Shown: positions 8,240 through 17,690, numbered from the stretch's first letter. The stretch: DNA of 64,000 bases from Cellvibrionaceae bacterium (GCA_002707785.1 PANW01000042.1:91184-155183), one strand, 5' to 3'. Notes: generated by a model from the letters alone, not told the origin. Numbers and translations: made by a program.

Positions 8240-9148
8240 CTAGCGGGCCTGTGCTGAACTAGAATCTGCTTTTGTAACAAACAATTTTGGAATCAACACG
8301 GGAGTCTGTTGTTTGTAGGCCACATAGCTTGGATCGTCACCCCATTGAGCATCCGATTTTTTCTCCAGCATTGGCACACCGCTGACGCGAGTAAGAAGCG
8401 CAATAACAAACAGTGGTGAAACCAACCCAACCCATTGCCAACCCTGCATGACCGGTACAGCAATCAAAGCGATACCGAGCCACAACACAATCTCGCCAAA
8501 ATAGTTAGGGTGACGGGAATGCGCCCAAAGCCCAGTGGTAATAAAAGGGCCCGTCTCGCCACGGGCACGTGCAGCTCGGAAGACACGTTTTTGACGATCG
8601 GCAACGGCCTCCATTGCAAAACCTATCAACCACAACGCAATTCCCACGTAACCAATTAATGCCAATGGTTTGGTTTGTTGGCTGGTCAAGACGACTAAGG
8701 CTGCCGCCAAGGTGAAAAACACCCAAAGCCCCTGTAACGTCCAAGCAAACAAGAAGCGCCAAGGCTTCGGCTTTATCTTGTCGAATCGATCATCTTTGCC
8801 ATCTTGGCTGATGCGAAGAAAAAGAAAGCTGCCTAATCGCACTGCCCACACCGCAACCAATACGGCAACGATTAAACTGCGGGGATCTTGATTACCACCC
8901 AGCCACAAAGCTAAGCCGACCACAGACAGGTAGGTACAGCTACCCACGAGGTCATAAAAGTGCTCAGTTTGCTTTAGGTAAGCAGGAACAAATGCCAGCC
9001 ACTGAATCGCGAAGGCCAATATACCGCACCACCAAAACACGGAGATATCTTGATAGGTCAGGCTGTTATCGCTACCAGCCCAGGCTACCAATGCGCCAAT
9101 GCCAATAACCACAGCAATAGCGATAAAGGATTTCAAGGAAGGGTTCAT
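8240..9148 (-). CDS. DUF1295 (steroid 5-alpha-reductase-like) membrane protein
   Basis: A 302-residue integral membrane protein with about seven hydrophobic helices. The C-terminal third carries the DUF1295/steroid-reductase-like signature FITTGLWAHSRHPNYFGEI, where Arg-His-Pro-Asn lines the cofactor/substrate site in related membrane methyltransferases and reductases. The family is common in Proteobacteria and the substrate is not known. It is a single gene; the start is an ATG with a weak purine-rich ribosome site. Confidence 0.87.
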   Translation of the reverse strand: MNPSLKSFIAIAVVIGIGALVAWAGSDNSLTYQDISVFWWCGILAFAIQWLAFVPAYLKQTEHFYDLVGSCTYLSVVGLALWLGGNQDPRSLIVAVLVAVWAVRLGSFLFLRISQDGKDDRFDKIKPKPWRFLFAWTLQGLWVFFTLAAALVVLTSQQTKPLALIGYVGIALWLIGFAMEAVADRQKRVFRAARARGETGPFITTGLWAHSRHPNYFGEIVLWLGIALIAVPVMQGWQWVGLVSPLFVIALLTRVSGVPMLEKKSDAQWGDDPSYVAYKQQTPVLIPKLFVTKADSSSAQAR

Positions 9149-9232
9149 GCAGTCTCTCTCATCGTTGTAATTTATGAGAGGCAGTTTAACAACACCAATG
9201 CAACTTGCACAATAGTACTCACGAGCAATTCC

Positions 9233-9544
9233 TTAGCGGAATCGCTCCCAGCGCTTACGTCTTAGGCAATAGTCTCTGGGTGCTTCGTTGTCCGGCTTAA
9301 AGTCTGCTTGAATTTCGTCGAGCACAAACAGCGCCATTCGAGCCCTTTGCCGATCTGCACCTTCACCGTCACGCTCTTGCTCCAACTGCGCGCGAAGATC
9401 TCGAATCGGCAATATTCCTGGAGCAGTCAACTCCTTGTAGAAATACGAGTACTTGGAGCAAAAGTGCTCGTTTTCAGATTCACACCCCAGCAAAAACGCG
9501 CTGCAAACCAGTATGCCCGTTAGTTTTGAAGAGATTTTCGCCAT
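9233..9544 (-). CDS. Small predicted lipoprotein, unknown function
   Basis: From the ATG at 9544 the protein has 103 residues; this start is chosen because GAAGGAAG precedes it and the product then opens with a lipoprotein signal (GILVCSAFLLGC, lipobox LLGC). The mature part is charged and largely helical (RDLRAQLEQERDGEGADRQ), ends RRKRWERFR, and contains Cys residues in HFCSKY and DYCLRR. No family is recognised. It should be anchored to the inner or outer membrane; the residues after Cys (ESEN) lack the Asp+2 retention signal, favouring the outer membrane. Confidence 0.7.
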   Translation of the reverse strand: MAKISSKLTGILVCSAFLLGCESENEHFCSKYSYFYKELTAPGILPIRDLRAQLEQERDGEGADRQRARMALFVLDEIQADFKPDNEAPRDYCLRRKRWERFR

Positions 9545-9609
9545 CCCACTGCTTCCTTCAATTGATATATGAAGCCTCAATCAGATCGTAGACTAAAGCG
9601 TGTAATCGG

Positions 9610-10278
9610 CTAAACCCACATCTCCACCGGCACTTGATTACTCACTGCGCTCAGCACATCAGAGCGGGTAATAATGCCCGCCGCCGCGCCAGACGCCTCA
9701 TCAATGATCAATATTGAACCCACGCGATGTTCGACCATCACTCGCGTCAGCTCTCTTAGATTGGTATCGGCTGTAGCCGCCAATAGATGAGGCTGCATGA
9801 TTTCAGACACCTGCGCACGCTCGAGGCTCACAAACGAACCGACTTTGGCCGTGAGAGAGGTTTTTTCGCCCAGATCCGAGGTGGCACGCCACACATCGCG
9901 GTCTGACAAGATACCGAGCGGCTGATTGCGCTCATTAAGAATGGGAATATGGCGAATACGACGCTGCTGAAACAGTAGCAAAGCATCTTGTAATGACGCA
10001 TTTAGTGCCAAACTGACGAGAGGAAAGCTCATGATCTGATCGGCTCTGAAAACCGGACGGTGTTCAGAAGCAGGCACTGCCTGCTGTTGATACTCTGCAA
10101 GAGAGCCAGAAGCGCAATGGGAGAGCCCTCCGTCCCCCTGAGAGTGCTTTAAGTCTGGCTGTGACGAAATCGCACGGCTGGCCTGACTCTTGTTGAGGGC
10201 AGTAACCTGGCGTGGCGGGAATAAGCTCTTCCACGGGGTTTCTACGCGGCGCCCTTGTTCGATAACTTGAAACGGCAT
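9610..10278 (-). CDS. CBS-pair domain protein with unstructured N-terminus
   Basis: A 222-residue protein starting at ATG 10278, which follows a very strong ribosome site (GAGGAGGTG). The first 80 residues are low-complexity (many Gln, Ser, Arg) and probably disordered. Then come two CBS motifs in a Bateman pair: about 85-145 (HIPILNERNQPLGILSDRDV) and 160-220 (VEHRVGSILIIDEASGAAAG, ending IITRSDVLSAVS). Such pairs usually bind adenosine nucleotides and regulate an enzyme or channel. It lies next to an acyl-CoA synthetase, but the genes are about 75 bp apart and a functional link is not shown. Confidence 0.85.
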   Translation of the reverse strand: MPFQVIEQGRRVETPWKSLFPPRQVTALNKSQASRAISSQPDLKHSQGDGGLSHCASGSLAEYQQQAVPASEHRPVFRADQIMSFPLVSLALNASLQDALLLFQQRRIRHIPILNERNQPLGILSDRDVWRATSDLGEKTSLTAKVGSFVSLERAQVSEIMQPHLLAATADTNLRELTRVMVEHRVGSILIIDEASGAAAGIITRSDVLSAVSNQVPVEMWV

Positions 10279-10353
10279 CACACCTCCTCGAGACCCAGAA
10301 GTGCGATGGACACCCCTGTAGCAGTGCTAACTATAACACCATGCTACAGGCAT

Positions 10354-12258
10354 CTAGGCAACCTTAGCGGCAGCCCCAATTTCGGCTTTTGCCATGGCCT
10401 CTGCAATTTCTGGCAAACTGGAAGGATCATCGATAGTCGAGGGAACCGTATAGTCTTGACCATCGGCGATTTGGCGTAACAATTTGCGTAGAATTTTACC
10501 CGAGCGAGTTTTGGGTAGCCTAGACACCACTAAGGTGCGCCGAAAACAAGCCACGGCGCCAACCCCCTCACGTACACTCGCGATCAATTGCGCCTCTAGA
10601 TCATCGCTGTCAGTGGTCACACCGTCCTTAAGCAACACCAGCCCGATGGGCACCTGACCACGAAGCTCACAATGAATGCCAATGACTGCGCATTCGGCAA
10701 CATCCCTGTGATCAGCAACCACTTCTTCGATCTCGCCCGTTGACAGACGATGTCCGGCAACATTAATCACATCATCGGTACGCCCCATAATGAAGACATA
10801 GCCATCTTCGTCGATGTAGCCACCATCGCCGGAAACATAATAACCGTCGAACGTTGACAGATAACCATCGCGAAAGCGTGGAAAGTTACCCCAAATGGTG
10901 GGCAAACAGCTCGGAGGCAAGGGTAGCTTAATGGCCACATTACCCTGCACATTAGGGCCCACTGGATTGCCGTCGTCATCCAATATTTGCACATTAAAAC
11001 CCGGGGAAGGCAATGTAGATGAACCCGCTTTTGCGGGTTTAGGATCAACCCCCATCAAGTTTCCACAAATAGCCCAGCCTGTTTCTGTCTGCCACCAATG
11101 ATCGACAACCGGCACGTCTAAGACGCTTTTAACCCAGTGGTAGGTTGGAGGATCTAACCGCTCCCCCGCCATAAACACGGTTTTAAGGCTCGACAAATCG
11201 TACTGCAGAAGACACTTAGATTCTGGATCTTCTTTTTTGATGGCCCGAAAAGCCGTCGGCGCGGAGAACAGAGCTTTCACATTATAATCGCTGACGACGC
11301 GCCAAAAAGCACCGGCATCGGGTGTTCTGACCGGCTTGCCTTCATACAACACCGTACTCAACCCTGCCAGCAACGGGCCGTAGACAATGTAAGAGTGCCC
11401 TACCACCCAACCGACGTCGGAGGCGGCCCAGAAAACATCTCCAGCATCCATGTCATAGATAGCTTTCATGCTGTATTTCATCGCCACTGCATGGCCGCCA
11501 TTGTCTCGCACAACGCCTTTTGGTCTGCCCGTTGTGCCCGAGGTGTAGAGTACATAGAGCGGATCCGTCGCAGACACTGGCGTGCAATCGACGGGGGCAG
11601 ATTGGGTCATCAACTGATCCCAATCGACATCCCTACCTGCTTGCATTTGCGCTTCGGTTTCAGGCCTTTGAAAAATCACACAAGCCTCCGGCTTATGCTC
11701 CGCGAGCTCGATGGCTTTATCCACCAAAGGCTTGTATTCAATCACTCGATCGATCTCGATACCACAGGAAGCAGACAAGAGCACCTTCGGCTGTGCATCA
11801 TCAATGCGCACGGCCAGCTCATGGGCAGCGAAACCGCCAAACACGACGGAATGAATAGCCCCCAAACGCGCACAGGCGAGCATCGCCACAACCGCCTGCG
11901 GGATCATGGGCATATAGATGAGTACGCGATCGCCTTTTGTCACACCTAGGGCTTTTAAACCACCGGCAAATATAGCGACCTGATCTTTTAGATCACGATA
12001 GCTTATCGCTGCTCGAGAGCCCGTCACTGGCGAATCGTAATAGATTGCCACCTGATCCCCGCGGCCGGCTTCGAGATGATAATCCAACGCCATATGGCAG
12101 GTATTCATAACCCCGTCGGCAAACCAGCGGTCAATGCCATTTTCATCCTTCGACATAATCTGAGTTGGTGCCTGAAACCAGTCCAACTGATCGGCCTGCT
12201 GCTGCCAAAAAGCTTCAGGCTGCTCTATGGATTGACGATATTCGGATTCATAACTCAT
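10354..12258 (-). CDS. prpE: Propionyl-CoA synthetase-like acyl-CoA ligase
   Basis: From ATG 12258 (preceded by AAAGGG) the product has 634 residues, close to PrpE/Acs length. The reaction is carboxylate + ATP + CoA to acyl-CoA + AMP + PPi in the cytoplasm. Visible motifs: phosphate loop YTSGTTGRPKGVV, VFWAASDVGWVVGHSYIVYG, the adenine motif WWQTETGW, GRTDDVINVAGHRLSTGEIE, and catalytic Lys in PKTRSGKILRK near the C-terminus. Family resemblance is to PrpE more than acetyl-CoA synthetase, for example in YGPLLAGLSTVLYEGKPVRTP. Propionate is the likely substrate, but short-chain specificity cannot be read with certainty. No prpBCD genes are nearby. Confidence 0.85.
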   Translation of the reverse strand: MSYESEYRQSIEQPEAFWQQQADQLDWFQAPTQIMSKDENGIDRWFADGVMNTCHMALDYHLEAGRGDQVAIYYDSPVTGSRAAISYRDLKDQVAIFAGGLKALGVTKGDRVLIYMPMIPQAVVAMLACARLGAIHSVVFGGFAAHELAVRIDDAQPKVLLSASCGIEIDRVIEYKPLVDKAIELAEHKPEACVIFQRPETEAQMQAGRDVDWDQLMTQSAPVDCTPVSATDPLYVLYTSGTTGRPKGVVRDNGGHAVAMKYSMKAIYDMDAGDVFWAASDVGWVVGHSYIVYGPLLAGLSTVLYEGKPVRTPDAGAFWRVVSDYNVKALFSAPTAFRAIKKEDPESKCLLQYDLSSLKTVFMAGERLDPPTYHWVKSVLDVPVVDHWWQTETGWAICGNLMGVDPKPAKAGSSTLPSPGFNVQILDDDGNPVGPNVQGNVAIKLPLPPSCLPTIWGNFPRFRDGYLSTFDGYYVSGDGGYIDEDGYVFIMGRTDDVINVAGHRLSTGEIEEVVADHRDVAECAVIGIHCELRGQVPIGLVLLKDGVTTDSDDLEAQLIASVREGVGAVACFRRTLVVSRLPKTRSGKILRKLLRQIADGQDYTVPSTIDDPSSLPEIAEAMAKAEIGAAAKVA

Positions 12259-12500
12259 AACGATGCCCTTTCGCTCTAATGCTGAAGAAAATCTTGACGC
12301 TAGCAGCCCAGTTTTTGGCCGCGGCCTCTCGAACAACAAACCGCGCCTATGCAGACGACTATAAATCAGTGATAACTCAGAGCTTAACAAGGCAAAACAC
12401 AGACTCAAATTCGACCAAAGTCTAGACGCAGCCTATAGGCATCCATTTGTGTGAGATTGAGTCCGCGTACCTCATAGTTGACGGCGCTAGCTGCTGCTCT

Positions 12501-13346
12501 CTACAGATAAAACTTCAATTCCCTCAAATAGGTTTGCAACGCTATGCGATTTTCCTCGCCTAGGCGCCAAACTGCTTTTTCCAGTGAAGACTGCGATTCC
12601 AATGCTGGCTCCACATACTCGTAAAGAACATGCGGTTGTGTCAGCTCAGGGGAGGAAGGCGGTGCCTTAACGCGCAGTACATTAGCAATCGCCAGTGTCA
12701 TACGCGTATTGAAATCACCGGCCTTGCCCAATTCTCCATAGGCCCGCTCCAACAGCGGTTGCCATTCACGGTAATAGCGCCCAACAGTGCGAGGGTCAAC
12801 CACAACAAACGCATTCACCAGTTCCGTATAACGCTGTTCATTCTGACTAAGCGCTCGAAATCTCTCTTTATTATCGATCACGTTGGTCTTTTGAACCTTA
12901 AAAAGGCTGGCAGGATAATTCAGCGGTCGGTGTCGTTGAGGCAGCTTCTCATCGGCCATCAAATCAATCGCCAACACCCACTTTCTCACGAGTTCATCGG
13001 GGACTAACCACTGAGCAATCTGAGGTGACATCTTCAAAAAGATATCAAGCACCTGCGTATCACTGTGATTGAGGTCTCGTGCGGTTGGTAATAGCGGCGG
13101 CAATGAACTTGTCGCAGACGCCACTTCAACATCTCCCTCAGGTAGATCAGAACCTCTATCATTGAACACTTCTTTCTGAGCAACATCTGCCACGACCTCA
13201 GTGCTTTGTTGTGGTGCCGGTTGCGCTTCGAGAGTCACCGGCACTACGGTTTTGTCGATAGCCGATCCTGATCCCCAAAGTGCCCAGTACCCCCCAATAG
13301 TTACAATCGGAACCGCCACCACTGCAACTCTCACAAAAACATTCAT
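12501..13346 (-). CDS. DUF3014 membrane-anchored protein
   Basis: A 281-residue protein from ATG 13346, preceded by AAAAGGA; an upstream in-frame start would add 21 residues with no ribosome site. One N-terminal membrane helix (VRVAVVAVPIVTIGGYWALWG), a Pro/Ala/Val-rich linker to about residue 85, then a helical periplasmic domain. The DUF3014 pattern is clear: VRKWVLAIDLMADEKLPQRH, FVVVDPRTVGRYYREWQPLL and, near the end, QPHVLYEYVEPALESQS. The family has no known function. It is a single gene. Confidence 0.85.
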   Translation of the reverse strand: MNVFVRVAVVAVPIVTIGGYWALWGSGSAIDKTVVPVTLEAQPAPQQSTEVVADVAQKEVFNDRGSDLPEGDVEVASATSSLPPLLPTARDLNHSDTQVLDIFLKMSPQIAQWLVPDELVRKWVLAIDLMADEKLPQRHRPLNYPASLFKVQKTNVIDNKERFRALSQNEQRYTELVNAFVVVDPRTVGRYYREWQPLLERAYGELGKAGDFNTRMTLAIANVLRVKAPPSSPELTQPHVLYEYVEPALESQSSLEKAVWRLGEENRIALQTYLRELKFYL

Positions 13347-13662
13347 CAACTGTCCTTTTCTTTGTTTAAAGTATGACCATCGAGAACTGGCACTAAACCC
13401 TTTCTCCACCTATGACTGTTGAGACGGACTATAGGCGATTTAGTTTCCTTAGAATAATGATCAATTATGGCAAAATCGGACATCACTAGGGCTTCTAGCG
13501 TAAAAGTCCTTTCGTATTCAGAGCTCATTTTAGTGACCCAAATCAATTCAAAAATAGCTAATGGGACTAGTATTAGATGCATGGTCAAACTCGGGTGGGC
13601 GAACATGGGTTCGTAACACTCTAGGTTAGGCAAACCTAAATCGTTAACAGGGAGCGATAGTC
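13347..13662. other. 316-bp divergent intergenic region
   Basis: It lies between the divergent DUF3014 and coiled-coil genes and should contain both promoters. A small hairpin (TAGGTT 13622-13627 with AACCTA 13633-13638) sits just before the AGGGAG ribosome site of the plus-strand gene and might affect its translation. A minus-strand open frame across the region has no family resemblance. Confidence 0.45.
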
Positions 13663-14154
13663 ATGTTAGAAAACCTCAAAAAACACTTAGACGAAACACT
13701 CGATAAGCTTGATGATATTGATGATTACTTTGAGGATCGCGCGGAAGCCCTAGGCGAAGACATGAAAACCGCCTGGAAGAAAACTCGGGTACAGCTCGGC
13801 CATTTTGGCAAGCAACTGAAAGAAGCGTCCGCCGCGCTGGAAAGTGAAAAAGATCACATTGCCCTTCAAGCACACTTAGCCACCATGGATGCACACGATC
13901 AGTGGACAACATTAAAGGGCAGCGTAGAGAATACGGTTAATCATCTGAAGCGTGACGGACAAACTCAACTGGATGAAGCAGCCCTCCAAGCTCACCTCGC
14001 AGCAATGGATGGTCGTGACTTTGTGAACAGTAAAGGCAAGGACATTCATCAACAGTATGATCACGCGAGAGAGCAGTTGGAACAAAGTACCCTGAAAGCT
14101 GCCAGCGAAATCAAGGAAACTTTTGATGGCCTTATTGGCGGCCTCCCCAAATAG
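13663..14154 (+). CDS. Coiled-coil protein with duplicated ALQAHLAxMD motif, unknown function
   Basis: A 163-residue, highly charged, nearly all-helical cytoplasmic protein (no signal peptide). It contains two copies of a 14-residue motif, ALQAHLATMDAHDQ (about 67-80) and ALQAHLAAMDGRDF (about 106-119), each embedded in a roughly 39-residue helical repeat. The N-terminal part (KHLDETLDKLDDIDDYFEDR) is acidic. I know no function; the motif recalls small helical stress-associated proteins of bacteria (for example the cyanobacterial Sll1863 type), which is a pattern impression only. AGGGAG precedes the ATG. Direct repeats follow the stop codon. Confidence 0.7.
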   Translation: MLENLKKHLDETLDKLDDIDDYFEDRAEALGEDMKTAWKKTRVQLGHFGKQLKEASAALESEKDHIALQAHLATMDAHDQWTTLKGSVENTVNHLKRDGQTQLDEAALQAHLAAMDGRDFVNSKGKDIHQQYDHAREQLEQSTLKAASEIKETFDGLIGGLPK

Positions 14155-14170
14155 CAATCGCCTGCTAAGG

Positions 14171-14229
14171 CATTAACCTCACAGAGTCATCAACCCCAAA
14201 GAGCCATTAACCCCACAGAGTCATCAACC
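14171..14229 (+). repeat. Two 25-bp direct repeats, 34-bp period
   Basis: 14171-14195 and 14205-14229 are identical except for one base (T 14179 versus C 14213); the unit begins CATTAACC and ends GTCATCAACC. They lie just after the coiled-coil gene. The second copy also supplies CCCACAGAGT (14212-14221), perfectly complementary to ACTCTGTGGG (14256-14265). Confidence 0.7.
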
Positions 14230-14265
14230 ACACAAAACCCAGCTAAGTCGCGATAACTCTGTGGG
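14212..14265. terminator. 10-bp inverted repeat between convergent genes
   Basis: CCCACAGAGT (14212-14221) and ACTCTGTGGG (14256-14265) form a perfect 10-bp stem with a 34-nt loop between the convergent coiled-coil and hydrolase genes. No T tract follows; it may be a weak terminator or an mRNA-stabilising 3' stem. Confidence 0.35.
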
Positions 14266-14326
14266 TAGCTGCTTAACCTCTACTCGCTCAAGATTTACAC
14301 CTCCTGAAGACCAAGGCGTCTGTGAA

Positions 14327-15199
14327 CTAGTTTCCTTGTATGTGTTCGGCGATGTCAGCCACCATCTTCGGCACTACGTCCGCTGGCAGGTTATGCCCCA
14401 TACCATTGTAAATCACCATTTCTGACTCTTGAATCAATTGGTGAGTATGCTCGCCATGCGCCACAGGCAATAGACCGTCGTCACGACCATGAAGCACTAA
14501 GGTTTTCGCCTCAATACGTTTAACGGACTCCGAACGATCTCCCGCGGCAAAAATTGCCATCATTTGGCGGGGAACCCCTTGCGGCCAAAACCCTTGCCGA
14601 TTGCGCTCTTTCAAGTCTTCATCTGTCGCGTAAGAAGCGCTCTGTAGGCTTTCCATCGCTGCATCGGTAGGTTCCGGTAGATGTGGCGCACCTGAGGTAG
14701 ACATAATGGAGGTTAAGCTCTTCACTCGTTGGGGATATTCATAGGCTATAATCTGCGCAATCATCCCGCCCATAGACGCGCCCACGACATGCGCCTGATC
14801 AATCTCTAAGGCATCCATCAGCTGCACCGCATCAGCGGCCATATCCTGCAATTCGTAGGCCGTATTCACTGAAAACCCCAGCTGATTCTTCAGCAATTCC
14901 CACCAAATAACAGGATCACCAAGGTGATCCATTCGCTGAGAGGCCCCAACATCGCGATTATCAAACAAAATCACGCGGTAACCAGAACCAACCAGACCAT
15001 CAATAAGTCCATCGCCCCATAACAGGTAGGAACTGCCCAAACCCATTACCATGAGCACTGGCTCGCCGTCAGGGTTTCCGACCTCAACGGCGGCCAGAGA
15101 AACTCCATTAACCGAGTACTGCATAGGCTGTAGATCTTTCAATCCCGCTTGGACATTGAATGCCGCCAAACTTAGCAGCAAGAACAAAACTCTGAACAT
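14327..15199 (-). CDS. Exported alpha/beta hydrolase
   Basis: A 290-residue alpha/beta-hydrolase with a signal peptide (MFRVLFLLLSLAAFNVQA), so it is probably periplasmic or secreted. The fold's markers are present: the oxyanion-side motif VMGLGSSYLLWGDGL (about 51-65), nucleophile elbow GASMGG (about 140-145), acid in LHGRDDGLLPV (about 236-246) and catalytic His in NGMGHNLP (about 268). It resembles the esterase/haloalkane-dehalogenase-like group; the substrate is unknown. AGGAGATC precedes the ATG. Confidence 0.85.
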   Translation of the reverse strand: MFRVLFLLLSLAAFNVQAGLKDLQPMQYSVNGVSLAAVEVGNPDGEPVLMVMGLGSSYLLWGDGLIDGLVGSGYRVILFDNRDVGASQRMDHLGDPVIWWELLKNQLGFSVNTAYELQDMAADAVQLMDALEIDQAHVVGASMGGMIAQIIAYEYPQRVKSLTSIMSTSGAPHLPEPTDAAMESLQSASYATDEDLKERNRQGFWPQGVPRQMMAIFAAGDRSESVKRIEAKTLVLHGRDDGLLPVAHGEHTHQLIQESEMVIYNGMGHNLPADVVPKMVADIAEHIQGN

Positions 15200-15583
15200 T
15201 TAAGATCTCCTAATGCTTTGATGTGTGCTGTCTCTATACATCCTTGAACAGCGATTGATTGTTCTATTTTCAGCTAACCAATACGGGCAAGAATACAGGC
15301 TACTGAACTCAGCAAAATGAACACGCGCCATAGCGTTACCTCTCGGCACGACTTCAAACAATGTGAGCGAGAGACATTATTATCGAGATAGGTGAAAAGA
15401 CTAATTGCGCTGAACCTCCTTTGCAAGCCGCGCAAAGAAGGACTATCCAGCCTCAGCAGTGCCAAACACCATTTATCCAACTCCTAGATAAGATACAATG
15501 AGCAAATTCGTCTGCGCCCATGAATCTTCGTCCATTTGTAGAATACTTGAATTCACCACCAACTGAGACTATCACACCCAAAT
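15200..15583. other. 384-bp divergent intergenic region
   Basis: Both neighbours (hydrolase and radD) are transcribed away from it. A 68-codon minus-strand frame (15274-15480) lacks a ribosome site and any family pattern and is not called. I see no LexA-type operator (CTGT-N8-ACAG) in front of radD. Confidence 0.5.
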
Positions 15584-17377
15584 ATGAGCTATCGCTTACG
15601 CCCCTACCAACAGGAAGCTGTAACAGCAACAATCAAACATTTTCGCAGCTGCGATGACGCTGCTGTCATTGTGCTTCCCACCGGTGCAGGAAAAAGTCTC
15701 GTCATCGCGGAACTCGCTCGCTTGGCAAACCACAGAATTCTGGTCATTACACACGTCAAAGAGCTGGTGGAGCAAAACCATCAAAAATACGAAAGCTACG
15801 GGGTCAGTGCGAGTATTTTCTCAGCGGGTTTAAATCGAAAAGAAAACCACCACCAGGTAGTGTTTGGCAGCGTGCAATCAGTAGCGCAGAACCTCGATCA
15901 ATTCGACGGCGCCTTTTCACTCATCATTGTCGACGAATGCCATCGTGTGTCACTGGAGCAAGATTCACAATACCAAGTTTTGATTCACCACTTAAAGCAA
16001 ACCAACCCTCAGCTCAAAGTACTCGGGCTAACCGCAACCCCCTATCGACTCGACAGTGGCTGGATCTATCAACAACACTTACCTGATCAACGACAATGCA
16101 CCACCGAACCCACGCCATTTTCCTGCTGTATCTACGAATTGCCTCTGAGCTACATGATCAAGAATGGCTATCTCACCAGACCCCAAATGATTGATGCGCC
16201 TATCGCCCATTATGATTTCGAGTCGTTAAGAAACCAAAGCCCTAGCCAACAAAGAGACAACTATAAAGAAGCCGATCTTAATCGCATCATCAAAGGATCG
16301 AAACGAGCCACAGCAAAAATCATAGATCAAATCATCACTCAAGCAGAAGACCGAATGGGGGTGATGATATTTGCCGCCACCACTCTGCACGCGAAAGAGA
16401 TTTTGGGCTATCTGCCCACCGCGCACTCAGCGTTGATACTCGGCGACATGCGTCGCAATGCTCGCGACGGTGTGATCCGTGCCTTTAAAGAAAAACAGAT
16501 AAAATTCTTGGTCAACGTATCCGTGTTAACCACCGGATTTGATGCGCCACACGTTGATCTCATCGCCATCTTGCGACCGACAGATTCTGTCGGGCTCTAT
16601 CAGCAAATGGTTGGCCGAGGCTTGCGACTCAACGACGACAAAGCTGACTGCCTGGTGCTGGATTACGCAGGCAACACCCACGATTTGTATCGACCCAGAG
16701 TCGACACGCCAAAACCCAATTCGGACAGTGAAGCGGTCACCGTTCACTGCCCCTACTGCGGCCATGCCAACAATTTCTGGGGCAAAACAGACGGTGACGG
16801 AAAAATCACCGAACACTACGGCAGACGCTGTCAAGGTTTAGTCGACGCACATGACATCTCCACAGAAAAAGACTCAGCCCTCACACAATGTAGCTTCCGG
16901 TTTCGATTTAAAGAGTGCCCACAATGTGGGGGTGAAAACGACATCGCCGCTCGCCAATGCGGAGAGTGTCAGCAGCAGCTGATTGATCCTGACGACAAAC
17001 TCAAACAAGCACTACAGCTCAAAGATCTAACTGTGCTGCGCTGCAGCGGCATGTCGCTAAGCTCTAGAATCAACAAGAAATCACAACAGCAATTGTGTGT
17101 AACTTATCACGACGAAGACGGTGCGGAATTAACCGAATACTTCTCTCTAACAACCGATGCGCAACAGTTTGTTTTTGCACGGCGCTTCCTGCGTCAACAC
17201 CTGAAGGACGTCACTGAAAAAATCAAAATCACCGCTGTAGAAGAAGCCCTTTGCCTCGGAAGTCTTCTGCGGCATCCAGATTTTGTGATCGCCAGAAAAG
17301 AAAAATATGGGTGGCAGATTCGTGAGAAAATCTTCGATTATGAGGGGCGCTTTCGACGGGCAAATGAGATCAACTAA
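15584..17377 (+). CDS. radD: RadD (YejH) DEAD/DEAH-box DNA repair helicase-like ATPase
   Basis: A 597-residue superfamily 2 protein matching RadD (586 residues in E. coli) along its whole length. Walker A is LPTGAGKS (about 27-34), Walker B the unusual DECH, motif III LTATP, and the second RecA domain has VLTTGFDAPHVDLIAILRPT and QMVGRGLRL. Zinc-binding pairs follow (CPYCGHANNFWG; CPQCGGENDIAARQCGEC), then the RadD C-terminal domain ending in LRHPDFVIARKEKYGWQIRE. RadD acts in the cytoplasm on recombination intermediates together with RecA and SSB. Single gene. Confidence 0.95.
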   Translation: MSYRLRPYQQEAVTATIKHFRSCDDAAVIVLPTGAGKSLVIAELARLANHRILVITHVKELVEQNHQKYESYGVSASIFSAGLNRKENHHQVVFGSVQSVAQNLDQFDGAFSLIIVDECHRVSLEQDSQYQVLIHHLKQTNPQLKVLGLTATPYRLDSGWIYQQHLPDQRQCTTEPTPFSCCIYELPLSYMIKNGYLTRPQMIDAPIAHYDFESLRNQSPSQQRDNYKEADLNRIIKGSKRATAKIIDQIITQAEDRMGVMIFAATTLHAKEILGYLPTAHSALILGDMRRNARDGVIRAFKEKQIKFLVNVSVLTTGFDAPHVDLIAILRPTDSVGLYQQMVGRGLRLNDDKADCLVLDYAGNTHDLYRPRVDTPKPNSDSEAVTVHCPYCGHANNFWGKTDGDGKITEHYGRRCQGLVDAHDISTEKDSALTQCSFRFRFKECPQCGGENDIAARQCGECQQQLIDPDDKLKQALQLKDLTVLRCSGMSLSSRINKKSQQQLCVTYHDEDGAELTEYFSLTTDAQQFVFARRFLRQHLKDVTEKIKITAVEEALCLGSLLRHPDFVIARKEKYGWQIREKIFDYEGRFRRANEIN

Positions 17378-17462
17378 AGCGACCCTAGAAGGCCATCACT
17401 CACCTCCTCTGTCAGAAAACTCAATCATCGCCAATGAACTCATCAGAGTTAATGCAATCTAG

Positions 17463-17690
17463 TTACTGGTGACTAATTTCAATTCCGTCGAGGGCAGAGG
17501 CCAATTCATCGAGATCTGCACAGGTAGAATCATAGCCATCCAATTCCGCTAACGGATACACAATTCTCACTTGAGTTCCGCCCTGGCGAAAGCTCGCTTT
17601 TACGCCGCGAAAATCACTGGCTCTTACGCGATTGAGAAAACGCGAAGCGACTTGAGCGCTGTCAAAACCGTAAACAATGGTTGCTTGCAT
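17463..17690 (-). CDS. Small hypothetical protein (75 aa)
   Basis: No family is recognised. The 75-residue sequence reads as a compact beta-alpha-beta-beta protein: ATIVYGFDSAQVASRFLNRV, then GVKASFRQGGTQVRIVYPL, then an acidic helix DLDELASALDGIEI. Composition and pattern look like real coding sequence, but the ATG lacks a clear ribosome site. It is convergent with radD and divergent from the 127-aa unknown. Confidence 0.55.
   Translation of the reverse strand: MQATIVYGFDSAQVASRFLNRVRASDFRGVKASFRQGGTQVRIVYPLAELDGYDSTCADLDELASALDGIEISHQ

Noticed and set aside
11395-11949. 184-codon frame antisense to the PrpE-like gene
   Set aside because: Composition (many His, Arg, Pro) is typical of a shadow frame; the PrpE-like motifs on the other strand are complete.
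13346-13633. 95-codon minus-strand frame upstream of DUF3014
   Set aside because: No ribosome site, no family resemblance, and it runs across the promoter region.
14171-14229. Direct repeats as a possible CRISPR remnant
   Set aside because: Only two units, a 9-bp gap between them, no palindromic repeat structure and no cas genes.
15274-15480. 68-codon minus-strand frame between the hydrolase and radD genes
   Set aside because: No ribosome site and no recognisable pattern.
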